Of a stretch of 64,000 nt of DNA, positions 46,516 through 54,929 are shown piece after piece. The first letter of the stretch is position 1. Every line of letters begins with the position of its first letter. The notes under the pieces are model-generated. The model was not told the DNA's origin and did no database searches. It saw only the letters and a list, made by a program, of their open reading frames with translations. A program made the position numbers and the translations under genes. The stretch is from Paraburkholderia fungorum (GTDB taxonomy: Bacteria; Pseudomonadota; Gammaproteobacteria; Burkholderiales; Burkholderiaceae), in assembly GCF_900099835.1 (NCBI RefSeq), contig NZ_FNKP01000001.1:1550001-1614000 (forward strand), in the 5' to 3' direction.

Positions 46516-46544
46516 AAAAAAAAGAGCGCGGACAGAGCCGCGCT
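46516..46544 (-). terminator. Rho-independent terminator for the 46731-47105 gene
   Basis: On the minus strand a 7-bp AGCGCGG/CCGCGCT stem with a 6-nt loop is followed by a run of Ts (the plus-strand A-run at 46516-46523). It lies about 190 bp downstream of the minus-strand gene, with two further inverted repeats in between. Confidence 0.75.
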
Positions 46545-46564
46545 TGAGAAAGTCTTGATGAAAG

Positions 46565-46616
46565 TTGCCGCAGCTATGCGGCAAATGAAGTATAGGCGGA
46601 TTGCAACGCGCGTTGC
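46565..46616. repeat. Two further perfect inverted repeats
   Basis: TTGCCGCA-GCTA-TGCGGCAA (46565-46584) is an 8-bp hairpin with a tetraloop. GCAACGC-GCGTTGC (46603-46616) is a perfect 14-nt palindrome. A short 9-bp direct repeat (CGGAACAAG, two copies) follows at about 46649-46667. No gene occupies 46422-46730. Confidence 0.55.
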
Positions 46617-46730
46617 GCGTGGAATCTGAAACGCTGTGCTGCGGGAAACGGAACAAGCGGAACAAGCGGAACGAAGCGGTGCGGAAGACGTTGCAACACG
46701 CTTCTTGTCAGCGGGCTTTCAACGAGGCTT

Positions 46731-47105
46731 TCAGTTGAGCATGCCATGCACTTCGAGCGACGACTCCAGTTGCTGCGTCAGCGCATGGTGCAGTTTGGCG
46801 AGACTCTCGGTTGGTAAAGCGAAGCCGGCCCAGCCGAGACCGGAGTGGCGCAGGAACAGCACAGCGCCGTCGTGCAGCGGATGCTTTTCGGCGTGCCAGC
46901 ACGGGTCGACTTCGATCACATATTGATGGGTACGCACGGGCGCCATCGGCAGCTCGGGGCGCATCGTCGCGCGTAGCGCGCCGAGGTGTTCGATCAGTGC
47001 GTCCAGATCGGCGACGTCGAGCAGCACCGCGCTGCCTTCAATGTCGATGCGAACGGCGTTCTGTCCATACTCGTTGACTTTCTCGATGCTCATGGGGCGC
47101 GACAT
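46731..47105 (-). CDS. Conserved hypothetical cytoplasmic protein
   Basis: 124 residues from ATG 47105, with a good AAGGAG site upstream. No signal peptide or membrane segment. The N-terminal half has an acidic helix (DLDALIEHLGALRATM), and the C-terminal half reads WHAEKHPLHDGAVLFLRHSGLGWAGF. Codon use looks normal for this genome and a terminator follows, so it is a real gene. I do not recognise the family beyond a probable Burkholderiaceae-specific hypothetical protein. Confidence 0.75.
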   Translation of the reverse strand: MSRPMSIEKVNEYGQNAVRIDIEGSAVLLDVADLDALIEHLGALRATMRPELPMAPVRTHQYVIEVDPCWHAEKHPLHDGAVLFLRHSGLGWAGFALPTESLAKLHHALTQQLESSLEVHGMLN

Positions 47106-47867
47106 CTTTCACTCCTTGCGACGATCACGATACGCAAAGTATGGCGCGCGCCAGATGTGCCAATCCTGAAACAGCGCAATCCCAGGATGAAACTTTATTT
47201 AAGGAACCGCTGAAGGACAATTGCTGCACTGCTTTTATATTGTCAGATGTTTCAACTCGACTTACGAAAAGCCGGTTTTAAAGTCAGACGATATAAATGG
47301 GGATGTTTCATTATCGGAACGTTTTCGGACGGCCCGGGAATCTGTCGCAAATTCATTAATTGGGTTTGCTTCACGCATTATGCGAATAGGCCCAATGCAT
47401 TAGTCGATAAATTCCCAATTTGCGAATATAAATCCGAATAGACGGTCATTATCCGGGAGTATTGACGTTCAGGTTTGAAACACTTTCGGCTTCAATGACA
47501 AGGACAGCGCAGGCGCTCAGAAAGGCGATTCGCCGGTTGCGTAAATTAGCCGGATAAAGGCTTGAAAGCCAGATTCCATGCGGGTTAGCGTTGAACCGGC
47601 GGCAACTGTGGCTTGATCGTTGCAATCACGCCGCGCCGCAACGTGCGGGTGTCATATCAAACAGTCAATAATGGATTTCCTCATACATTCGATTTCGTGA
47701 TTGAGATTTGTTTTTCAAATTTACTATAGCGAGCCATTCCGCTAACATCACGCATAATCCGTTAAACGGCGTGGCCAGCAAATTCTGCCGTAATAAATTC
47801 ATTCGTTCGCTTACGCGAGCCGACGGGGCATCGGGGTCCACAACGTATGACCGTTTGGGGAAAGATC
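47106..47867. other. Long AT-rich intergenic region
   Basis: About 760 bp, markedly more AT-rich than neighbouring genes. Two short plus-strand open frames (47221-47403 and 47247-47441) overlap each other and have no ribosome-binding site or recognisable protein character, so they are not called. It must hold the promoter of the GlxA-type regulator and of the leftward hypothetical gene. Confidence 0.45.
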
Positions 47868-48863
47868 ATGCCGCAAATGCACCTTGATACAGCGAGAATT
47901 ACATGGCTACACACGCCGACTCTGAACGTGCGTACTGCAGCGCGGCGAATCGGCGTATTGCTATTTGATGGTTTCTGGCTGCTCGGGCCAGGCACGGTAG
48001 TCGAAATGTTCCAGACTGCCAACGAACTCTCCGACTCGCGCTCAGGCGAAGAGCCGCCCTATGAAGTGCAATTTCTGTCGATGGACGGCGGTAGCGTCGC
48101 CAGTTCGTCGTCGGCGCGAATCTGGACCGACCGCATCGACACACGCTTCGGCGCCGGCTTCGACGTGCTGTTTATCGCGGGCGGCTACGGTGCGCATGCG
48201 GCCGCGCGCGACGAACGCCTGCTCGGCTGGCTGCGTTCGGTGCAATCGCGCACGCGCGCAATCGAAACGATAGGCGAGGGCCGCGTCGTACTCGAAGCTG
48301 CCGGTCCGACCGACCACGACGGTTTGCAGATGAACCGCTATCTCGGCAACGTGGCGAGCCAGGCCGCGCTGAGCGCCGCCAACGATCGCCACGACTGTGC
48401 GCGCGCCGCGTTGATGTTCATCAAACGCGATCTTGGCGCTGAACTCGCGCGCAGTGTCGCCGATCGTGTGATGCCGGGCATGGCCGCGACGTGGGTTCCG
48501 TTGCCCGCCGAGGGCGGGACGCTCAGCGTGGCTGAAAAAATCCGCGCGGCTGCGCGCTGGATGGAGGCGAATTGCGATCGTCCGGTGTCGGTGGCCGACG
48601 CGGCGCAGGTGGCGGCCATGAGCGAGCGCAATTTCCTGCGCCGCTTCAAGCATGAAATGCACGTCACGCCGTCGGACTATCTGTTGCAGGTGCGCTTGCG
48701 CATTGCCTGCAATTTTCTGACTGAAACCGAACTGCCGGTCGACAAGATCGCGCGCCGCAGCGGCACGGGTAACGGTGATCGTCTGGCGAAAATTTTCCGC
48801 AAACGCATGGCGCTGTCTCCCACCGAATATCGCGCACGTAGCCGGGCGACCAGTGAGGTGTAG
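47868..48863 (+). CDS. GlxA-type transcriptional regulator (DJ-1/PfpI plus AraC domains)
   Basis: 331 residues from ATG 47868, preferred over ATG 47847 because GGGGAAAG precedes it. The N-terminal DJ-1/PfpI-like amidotransferase fold (about residues 25-185) contains RIGVLLFDGFWLLGPGTVVE and DVLFIAGGYG. The usual nucleophile Cys region reads IGEGRVVLEAAG, without a Cys, so enzymatic activity is unlikely. The C-terminal AraC HTH pair covers about 225-325 (VSVADAAQVAAMSERNFLRR, then FRKRMALSPTEYR). It is followed about 100 bp later by the RmlC-like gene, which it may control. Confidence 0.9.
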   Translation: MPQMHLDTARITWLHTPTLNVRTAARRIGVLLFDGFWLLGPGTVVEMFQTANELSDSRSGEEPPYEVQFLSMDGGSVASSSSARIWTDRIDTRFGAGFDVLFIAGGYGAHAAARDERLLGWLRSVQSRTRAIETIGEGRVVLEAAGPTDHDGLQMNRYLGNVASQAALSAANDRHDCARAALMFIKRDLGAELARSVADRVMPGMAATWVPLPAEGGTLSVAEKIRAAARWMEANCDRPVSVADAAQVAAMSERNFLRRFKHEMHVTPSDYLLQVRLRIACNFLTETELPVDKIARRSGTGNGDRLAKIFRKRMALSPTEYRARSRATSEV

Positions 48864-48967
48864 CATTGGGGAAGGCGCTCGTGCCGACGTGCGCCTGATG
48901 ACCGTTGGACGCGGTCGCGCAGGCGGCCGGGTCTTTGTCGCGCGAGTTTCTTACGAGCACAGCAGCA

Positions 48968-49519
48968 ATGGGCAACAAGGTAATTGCGACGGCATTGCCG
49001 GAGGTGAAACTCATCGAGCCCGACGTGTTCTGCGACGAATTCGGTTTCTGCTTTGAGAGCTTCAGCGCGGACGAATTTACAGACGACGTCTCGCAAGATT
49101 TCAATTTTGTGCAGGACCGTCACCTGCGCGCAGTGCGCGGCGTATTGCGCGGACTGCACTATCAGGTGCAACGTCCACAAGGGCGACTCGTGCGGGTCGT
49201 CAGGGGAGAAGTATTCGACGTTGCAGTAGACGTACGCGTCAATTCACCGAACTTCGGCAAATGGACGGGTACGTACCTGAGCGAAACGAATCAGCGGCAG
49301 ATCTGGGTGCCCCCAGGTTTCGCACAGGGATTCGTCGTTTTATCAGACGTAGCGGAATGTTTGTGGAAGACCACCGAGTACTGGTTTCCCGAACTCGAGC
49401 GCTGCATCTTGTGGAGTGATCCCGACATCGGCATTGAATGGCCGATCGGATTCGAGCCGATTCTCGGCGCGAAAGACGCTGCGGGGCGGCGTCTTTATGA
49501 AGCGGAAAACATTGCTTGA
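48968..49519 (+). CDS. rfbC: dTDP-4-dehydrorhamnose 3,5-epimerase family protein (RmlC/RfbC)
   Basis: 183 residues from ATG 48968; upstream codons in the same frame carry no homology. The cupin fold has the family order FVQDRHLRAVRGVLRGLHYQ with the catalytic His64 and GRLVRVVRGEVFDVAVDVR. GKWTGTYLSETNQRQIWVPP follows (in part), then RCILWSDPDIGIEWP. Compared with typical RmlC, FAHGF reads FAQGF and DYYAPE reads EYWFPE, so substrate or product specificity may differ. The reaction epimerises C3/C5 of dTDP-4-keto-6-deoxyglucose on the way to dTDP-rhamnose. The other rml genes are not in the window. Confidence 0.88.
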   Translation: MGNKVIATALPEVKLIEPDVFCDEFGFCFESFSADEFTDDVSQDFNFVQDRHLRAVRGVLRGLHYQVQRPQGRLVRVVRGEVFDVAVDVRVNSPNFGKWTGTYLSETNQRQIWVPPGFAQGFVVLSDVAECLWKTTEYWFPELERCILWSDPDIGIEWPIGFEPILGAKDAAGRRLYEAENIA

Positions 49520-49523
49520 AACG

Positions 49524-49611
49524 GGTCCCGGTGCAAGGCCGCCTGGGCGGCAACTATTGCAATACCGCGCGGCAAGTATTGCAACAGCATGCTGTTTTTT
49601 GCACCGGGACC
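49524..49611. ncRNA. 88-nt cloverleaf-like structured element
   Basis: Outer arms of 13 perfect bp (49524-49536 with 49599-49611) enclose three hairpins: GCCGC/GCGGC (49538-49551), TTGCAATAC/GTATTGCAA (9 bp, 49557-49584) and the palindrome CAGCATGCTG (49585-49594). It begins 5 bp after the epimerase stop and ends 44 bp before the convergent DUF1328 gene stop. It could be a terminator, an mRNA 3'-end stabiliser, a repeat-family copy or a small RNA; transcription is not shown. Confidence 0.4.
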
Positions 49612-49655
49612 TACTACGAAAACATTTAAAAACGCGTCATCGCACTCATGTGCGG

Positions 49656-49817
49656 TCAGCGTCGCATCACGCCCATCAGCAGGGTGACGAGAAAGATCAC
49701 CACGAAGATGAAGAACAGCACTTTCGCGATTTCCGTCGCGCCCGCGGCGATGCCGCCAAAGCCGAACAAAGCGGCGATGATGGCGATCACGAAGAAAATT
49801 GCAGCGTATCGAAGCAT
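49656..49817 (-). CDS. DUF1328 small membrane protein (YtjA-like)
   Basis: 53 residues from ATG 49817 to the TGA at 49656-49658, with GGAGG upstream. The start [20 protein letters not shown] (quoted to 20) and the [16 protein letters not shown] core are characteristic of the DUF1328/YtjA family. There are two membrane helices with a Gly/Ala turn. The family is widespread in Proteobacteria and often stress-linked; its biochemical role is unknown. Confidence 0.93.
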   Translation of the reverse strand: MLRYAAIFFVIAIIAALFGFGGIAAGATEIAKVLFFIFVVIFLVTLLMGVMRR

Positions 49818-50081
49818 GGGGCCTCCACCGGTGATTGCTGATTGAGTTGAAAGCGGCGACTCGTTGCGGGCGCTACGCGCCTTGACGGGTTATTTGCCGG
49901 CGAGCGGAATACAGCAATAGGTGTGCCCAACCGGTGGCGCGGGTGAAGAGGGTGGTCTGTTTTGTCGACACGGCGGTGGCTGAGGGTGGTCGACGCATGT
50001 CGGCCCGGATGGGCTTATTACAGGTGCCCGCTACAATCGCCTGTCCATAGCCGATCGCCCGCCAGGGCTTTTTCTCTCCCC

Positions 50082-50582
50082 ATGTTGAAGATACTGGTCA
50101 GCGCCTGTCTCGCCGGTCATCCCGTGCGCTACAACGGCACCGCTAAATCCGCACGCAACGCATGGCTTGCAAGTTGGCGCGACGAGGGCCGTCTGGTGAT
50201 CGTGTGCCCGGAAGTGGCGGCGGGTTTCCCCACGCCGCGTCCGCCCGCCGAAATCCAGTTGCGTCGCTCGGGCACGGATGTGCTGGATCATCAGGCGTCG
50301 ATCGACGACAATACCGGCGCTGACGTCACGGCACTTTTCATCGCAGGCGCACGGCATGCGCTCGAACGCGCACAAGCGGAGGGTTGCCGCTTCGCATTGC
50401 TCGCCGACGGCAGCCCGTCATGCGGCAGCACTTTTATCTACGATGGCGGCTTCAGCGGCACGCGTCATGCAGCGGCGGGGGTCACCGCGACGTTGCTGCA
50501 ACAGCACGGCATTCGCGTTTTCGCTGATTCGCAGATCGCCGATCTGGCTGAAGCGGTTGCAGCGCTCGAATCGGAACGATGA
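50082..50582 (+). CDS. DUF523-family cysteine-rich protein
   Basis: 166 residues from ATG 50082; a longer in-frame opening from 49962 has no homology and is rejected. It shows the DUF523 pattern: MLKILVSACLAGHPVRYNG, VCPEVAAGFPTPRPP, and LADGSPSCGSTFIYDG. Three conserved Cys sites (SACL, VCPE, PSCG) suggest metal or Fe-S binding. Cytosolic; the family is linked in other species to thiouracil or stress functions but has no firm general activity. It converges with dgkA. Confidence 0.9.
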   Translation: MLKILVSACLAGHPVRYNGTAKSARNAWLASWRDEGRLVIVCPEVAAGFPTPRPPAEIQLRRSGTDVLDHQASIDDNTGADVTALFIAGARHALERAQAEGCRFALLADGSPSCGSTFIYDGGFSGTRHAAAGVTATLLQQHGIRVFADSQIADLAEAVAALESER

Positions 50583-50707
50583 ACGCGCGCGGGCATGTGC
50601 TGCCCATGCACTCAGGCCTCACGAAGCCAGCGCAAGCGCACATGGCAGTTCCCGCTAGAAACTCAACGCCGCCAGCGACGTGATGCGCTGCAACGCGAGC
50701 CAACGAC

Positions 50708-51139
50708 TCAAAAAGAAACCGCCGCACGCAGCCAGCGATAAACGATCGGCCCGCAGAAAACGCCCCATGTCACCGCGCAAATCAGCAGCGCCATCGTGAC
50801 CGCGGCGCTGCCGCAATCCTTCGCGCGTTTCGACAATTCGTGCCGCTCCAGCGAAATCCTGTCGATCGCGGCTTCGATGCTCGAATTGAGCAGTTCGACC
50901 ATTAGCACCAGCAATACCGACACGATCAGCAGCACGCGCTCGATTGCGCCGACCGGCATCAGCAGCGCGGTGGGCAGCAGGATGACCGCGAGCGCGACCT
51001 CCTGACGGAAGGCGCTTTCCTCGCGCAGGGTTGTGACGACGCCATCGCACGAGTGCCGCAAGGCGAACAGCGCGCGCAGCGGCCCGCTGCGTTTTTTTGC
51101 GGGTGTGCCGGGTGGAGAGGAGTGGGTGGGATCGGTCAT
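50708..51139 (-). CDS. dgkA: Diacylglycerol kinase
   Basis: 143 residues from ATG 51139; the open frame extends to 51517 but the extra part is not homologous. The DgkA core has three membrane helices, the active-site stretch SAFRQEVALAVILLP, and the metal/ATP motif LLNSSIEAAIDRIS followed by KDCGSAAV. It phosphorylates diacylglycerol released during envelope glycan or phospholipid turnover. A 30-residue Pro/Ser-rich N-terminal extension precedes the usual start. Confidence 0.94.
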   Translation of the reverse strand: MTDPTHSSPPGTPAKKRSGPLRALFALRHSCDGVVTTLREESAFRQEVALAVILLPTALLMPVGAIERVLLIVSVLLVLMVELLNSSIEAAIDRISLERHELSKRAKDCGSAAVTMALLICAVTWGVFCGPIVYRWLRAAVSF

Positions 51140-51553
51140 GATCGGGTTCGCTTCGATGAAGGCGGCAGCATGCCTCAAATGCCGTGCGATGTCACAGACG
51201 CGTGACCGGTCGGCTCTGGCTGGCAATGTGGGCACGTCTGACATTGGCGAATGGCCATGTTCACGGAACGTCGTGAGGGGCGGTGAAGTACTGAAATGCC
51301 ATCGCATCGCGCTCTGAGCGGCCGTTTCACATCTGCAACATCGATTGGTGCTCAAGGTTTTTATCAAAACGTCTGTACAAGACGAACCGGGCCGACATGC
51401 AACACGAACAACACGTAGCCACTGGTGAGCTTTCCCAACAGGAACGCCGGCAAACAACGATATGCCGTCCCGCACTACAATGAGCGCCGCCCGCGTTCGT
51501 CCATCGTGATGCGTCACGCCAGGACTCCCTGCTCGATCACTCCGACCTCGCTC
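51140..51553. other. Divergent region between dgkA and the DUF4434 gene
   Basis: 414 bp; open frames on both strands extend into it from the flanking genes but show no homology. It must contain both promoters. No operator or terminator was recognised. Confidence 0.4.
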
Positions 51554-52546
51554 ATGCCGACTTTTTTCCCGCGTCTCACGTTTTCGCGTCGCCGGTTCCT
51601 GCAGGCCGCAGCGCTGGCCGCCTGCCTGCCGTTGGTCGCGTGCGAATCTACCGTTACGACGGGCGGCACGTTTATCCAGCTATGGCGCGATCATCTCGAC
51701 TGGACCCGCGAGCAATGGCAACGACGCCTCGCCACCACGCGTTCGCTCGGCTGCAAGACGGTGTTCGTGCAATGGGTGGGAATCGATGGCGAAGACGGAC
51801 CCGCGTGGACCGCACCGGATGCGCTGCTGCAAGGCCTGCTCGACGATTGCGCGCAACTCGGCATGACGGTGCACCTCGGTTTGCCGTACGACGACCGGTG
51901 GTGGAAGGTCATCGGCGGCGCGGACACCGGCGTGCTCGACAGCTATCTGGCGAGCACCGCCACGCGCACCACGGCGTGGATGCGCGAGGCGCCGTGGCCG
52001 CGTCATCGCGCGTTCCAGGGCTGGTATCTACCGTATGAAATCGAGCAATACAGTTGGTCCGATCCCGCGCGCGTCGACCGGTTGGTGCGCTGGCTCAACA
52101 CGCTGGCGGATGTCGCGGACGCCACGAGCGGCCACGCGCCGCGCGTATCGACCTTCCACAGCCGCCTGAAAACCGACGCCACGCTCGACGGCCTATGGAG
52201 CGTACTGCTCGACCGGACACAGGTGTATCCGATGATCCAGGACGGAGCGGGCGCGCAGGGCATGGCCGCCTACGAGCCCTTGCAGCCGCTGCACGACCTG
52301 TTCGTGTCGCGCGCGGTGCCGTTCGATCTGATCGTGGAACTGTTCGAGAATCTGCCGCCCACGCAGCCGGGGAGTGACGACTTCGCGGCGCGCTCGGCGA
52401 GCTATGCAAGAGTGAAGGCCCAATGGAACCTCGCGCGCAACTACGGCGCGACAGACATCGTCGCGTTCGCGGTCGATCCGTGGGTGATCGGCGACAAGCC
52501 GGGCGCAGAGGCGCTGCTCGATGCGTGGCGCCGCGCGCTCGGTTGA
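51554..52546 (+). CDS. DUF4434-type lipoprotein with Tat-like signal
   Basis: 330 residues from ATG 51554, which gives a signal peptide with the twin-arginine-like start SRRRFLQAA and a lipobox LVAC (Cys about residue 31); upstream ATGs add an odd leader. The body looks like a TIM-barrel glycoside-hydrolase relative: FIQLWRDHLDWTREQW, CKTVFVQWVGIDGED, GWYLPYEIEQYSW with a likely catalytic Glu, and TDIVAFAVDPWV. Similar DUF4434 proteins accompany polysaccharide gene clusters. It ends 15 bp from the convergent O-acylation operon, so it may act on the same glycan. Confidence 0.75.
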   Translation: MPTFFPRLTFSRRRFLQAAALAACLPLVACESTVTTGGTFIQLWRDHLDWTREQWQRRLATTRSLGCKTVFVQWVGIDGEDGPAWTAPDALLQGLLDDCAQLGMTVHLGLPYDDRWWKVIGGADTGVLDSYLASTATRTTAWMREAPWPRHRAFQGWYLPYEIEQYSWSDPARVDRLVRWLNTLADVADATSGHAPRVSTFHSRLKTDATLDGLWSVLLDRTQVYPMIQDGAGAQGMAAYEPLQPLHDLFVSRAVPFDLIVELFENLPPTQPGSDDFAARSASYARVKAQWNLARNYGATDIVAFAVDPWVIGDKPGAEALLDAWRRALG

Positions 52547-52561
52547 GCGCGGCGTGAAAGC

Positions 52562-52969
52562 TCAGGCAGCTTCGATCAGCTCGATGATGTTGCCGTTGAA
52601 CAGCAGCACGAACACGATACGCTTGCCGCCGAACGCGACCGCAGGAGCGGGTTCGGCTGTGCGTCGCGCGCCCAGCGCCTCGATGGCTTCGAGCGCGCGG
52701 TCGAACGCGGGCGTCACGAACGCCTGGTGATAGAGCTTGGTGCGCCGCTTGATCACGCCTTCCACCGGCGAGTTCTCTGCCGTCGGCGCAAGCAGTTCGA
52801 GGCGCGGTCCGGCGCCCGTGAGGAAGCGGCCGCGCACCCGCTGAACCGGGTCTTCGAACTCCGGGCCTTCCTGCGTGTAGCCCAGCGCGGTCCAGCCGGC
52901 CTGCTCGGCGTCGAGGTCACGGCACGCAATGCCGATGTGATGGAACGTGCAATCGAATTCGGTCAGCAT
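52562..52969 (-). CDS. VOC-superfamily protein, methylmalonyl-CoA-epimerase-like
   Basis: 135 residues from ATG 52969; longer upstream frame is rejected. Two beta-alpha-beta-beta-beta modules of the VOC fold: FHHIGIACRDLDAEQAGWTALGY (in part) with the metal-type His, LELLAPTAENSPV, KLYHQAFVTP with a second His, and a final IIELIEAA Glu. Such proteins often lie with FkbH and carrier-protein genes. It is the last gene of the operon, 19 bp after the MBOAT gene. Activity on an ACP-bound or CoA-bound acyl group is a guess. Confidence 0.78.
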   Translation of the reverse strand: MLTEFDCTFHHIGIACRDLDAEQAGWTALGYTQEGPEFEDPVQRVRGRFLTGAGPRLELLAPTAENSPVEGVIKRRTKLYHQAFVTPAFDRALEAIEALGARRTAEPAPAVAFGGKRIVFVLLFNGNIIELIEAA

Positions 52970-52988
52970 GAGTAGGGCGCAGTGAGCG

Positions 52989-54578
52989 TCAGAACTGGAA
53001 GTAAAGGAAGCGCGCGGTGTGTTGCAGGTTGAGCATCGCGTAGCCGAACAGGAGCACGCACACGCTGGTCCAGACAAGCGTCGGACGCCATTGCAGCCAG
53101 CCCGGCGCACCGCTTGCCGGTCCTTCGAGTGCGGGTGAATAGACGTTCGCGATCTGGTTCGAGTTCGGCGCACACCACACGAGCGCGAGCAGCACGATCA
53201 GCAGCAAGCCTTCGCCCCAGCGCTCGAACACGAGCCGCATGAAGTCGCCGGCACTCCACGCCACGCCCGAATGACCGGGCGCATGTAGCGGAAACGCGAT
53301 TGGCGCGAGCGGTTCGAGTCCATGCAGACCGAGCATGCCGGCGCTGACGCGCAGTGCATCCGCTGTGCTGTGCGCGCGGAAAAACAGCAGCGCGAACACC
53401 ACGCAGAGAAAGGTCAGCAACACGTAACCCGCGCGCGCCAGGCGGCTGGGCGCAGCGCGCTTCGGACCGAACTGGCGCCATGCGTGATTGACGCTCAGAT
53501 ACGCGCCGTGCAGCAGACCGAAGATCAGAAACTGCAGCCCCGCGCCGTGCCAGACACCGGCGAGTCCCATCGTGAACATCGTCGGAAACAGGATCATGCT
53601 GCCGAAGCCGCGTGCGGTGGCCGTCGCCTTGCGGCCGACCGGCAGTCCCTTGCGCGCGCGCGAACGCGCAATCGCCATCGCCACCGGGTTGTACAGATAC
53701 GCGGTCAGATAGCGCGTGAGCGTCATGTGAAAGCGCGTCCAGAACTCGATGATGCCGGTGGACTTGTACGGCGAATTGAAGTTCAGCGGGAAGCGGATGC
53801 CGAACATCTTCGCGAGGCCCATCGCCATGTCGGAGTAACCCGAAAAGTCGAAGTAGAGTTGCAGCGCGTACGCGAGCGCCGTGCCCCACGAAGCGAGCAA
53901 CTGAAGCCCGGCGGGATGGTCGAAACCCGCTTCGGCCCACGGCGCGATGGCGTCGGCGAGCAGCACTTTCTTGGCGAGCCCGATGATGAAAATCAGCGCG
54001 CCCACCGACAGGTTTTCCGCCTTGAAACGGTAGCTCGCGCGATCGGCGAACTGCGGCATCATTTCCTTGTGATGCAGGATCGGCCCTGCGATCAGGTGCG
54101 GGAAGAACGTCACGAACAGCACATAGCTCACGAAGCCGCGCTCGCGCACGACACCCGCGCGGCAATCGAGCAGGAAGCCCAACTGCGTGAACGTAAAGAA
54201 CGAAATGCCGAGCGGCAGGATGGTGTCCTTCATGCCGTGCTCGACGACGCCGTGCGCGGCGAGAAAGCCGAGCAGCGTCGCGAGATACTTGTAGTAGAAC
54301 AGCAGCGCCAGATTCGCGCCGATGCCGCCGGCCAGCAGCCACGCCTGCGCGCGCGGGCGCTCTTCGGTCGCGAGAATTGCGCGGCTCAATGCGTAGTTGA
54401 ACGCAATCGAGCCGAGCAGCAACGTGACGAACACCGGGTTCCACCAGCTATAGAACACCAGCGAGACGACGCACAGCCATGCCGCTGCCGCCACCGGGCG
54501 CAGCGCGCCCGCGAGGTAGTAGCCGCCCAGAGAGATGGGCAGGAACAGCAGCAGGAAAGGTAGCGAATTGAACAGCAT
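52989..54578 (-). CDS. MBOAT O-acyltransferase, AlgI-like
   Basis: 529 residues with about 11 membrane helices. The first is MLFNSLPFLLLFLPISLGGY, typical of AlgI/DltB. The two conserved His sites are present: WTRFHMTLTRYL and the catalytic GVWHGAG. LYFDFSGYSDMAMGLAKMFG is the re-entrant segment. AlgI passes acyl groups across the inner membrane to a periplasmic transferase that modifies the polysaccharide. Here the upstream ACP and FkbH suggest a carrier-protein donor. It is 99 bp after the ACP gene. Confidence 0.93.
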   Translation of the reverse strand: MLFNSLPFLLLFLPISLGGYYLAGALRPVAAAAWLCVVSLVFYSWWNPVFVTLLLGSIAFNYALSRAILATEERPRAQAWLLAGGIGANLALLFYYKYLATLLGFLAAHGVVEHGMKDTILPLGISFFTFTQLGFLLDCRAGVVRERGFVSYVLFVTFFPHLIAGPILHHKEMMPQFADRASYRFKAENLSVGALIFIIGLAKKVLLADAIAPWAEAGFDHPAGLQLLASWGTALAYALQLYFDFSGYSDMAMGLAKMFGIRFPLNFNSPYKSTGIIEFWTRFHMTLTRYLTAYLYNPVAMAIARSRARKGLPVGRKATATARGFGSMILFPTMFTMGLAGVWHGAGLQFLIFGLLHGAYLSVNHAWRQFGPKRAAPSRLARAGYVLLTFLCVVFALLFFRAHSTADALRVSAGMLGLHGLEPLAPIAFPLHAPGHSGVAWSAGDFMRLVFERWGEGLLLIVLLALVWCAPNSNQIANVYSPALEGPASGAPGWLQWRPTLVWTSVCVLLFGYAMLNLQHTARFLYFQF

Positions 54579-54677
54579 GGCGGTGCGATGTGGCCTGACG
54601 TGAACGTGCGTGAATGTGCGTGTCTATATGCGTCGAGGAGCGGGCGCGGCGTCGATGACGCGCCGCGCTGCGCTCGC

Positions 54678-54929
54678 TCAGCGCTTTGCCGCGAGCTGGC
54701 GCTGGATCAGCGCGATCAGTTCGCCGACGTTGTGCAGGCCTTCGACTTCCGACGCCTTGAAGCGCACGCCGAAGCGCATTTCCGAGGCGACCATGATGTT
54801 CACGTTGGACAGCGAATCCCACGCGTCGTATTCGGCCGCCGTCGAAGCGGGGGTGATCGTGACGCTGTCGTCGTCGAAGACGTCGCGGAAAATATCGGTC
54901 AGGGCGTCGAGAATGTCTGCGTCGGTCAT
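54678..54929 (-). CDS. Acyl carrier protein
   Basis: 83 residues, overlapping the FkbH-like gene stop by 4 bp. The phosphopantetheine attachment Ser39 sits in AWDSLSNVNIMV (DSL motif). Helices 1 and 3-4 are recognisable (ILDALTDIFRDVF, NVGELIALIQRQL). Small stand-alone ACP. With FkbH, an ACP of this kind carries glyceryl in tetronate and related pathways, so it may be the acyl donor for the neighbouring AlgI-like protein. General fatty-acid AcpP lies elsewhere in such genomes. Confidence 0.92.
   Translation of the reverse strand: MTDADILDALTDIFRDVFDDDSVTITPASTAAEYDAWDSLSNVNIMVASEMRFGVRFKASEVEGLHNVGELIALIQRQLAAKR

Noticed and set aside
47221..47441. Two short overlapping plus-strand frames before the GlxA-type gene
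   Set aside because: Composition is that of AT-rich non-coding DNA; neither has a start signal or similarity to a family I know.
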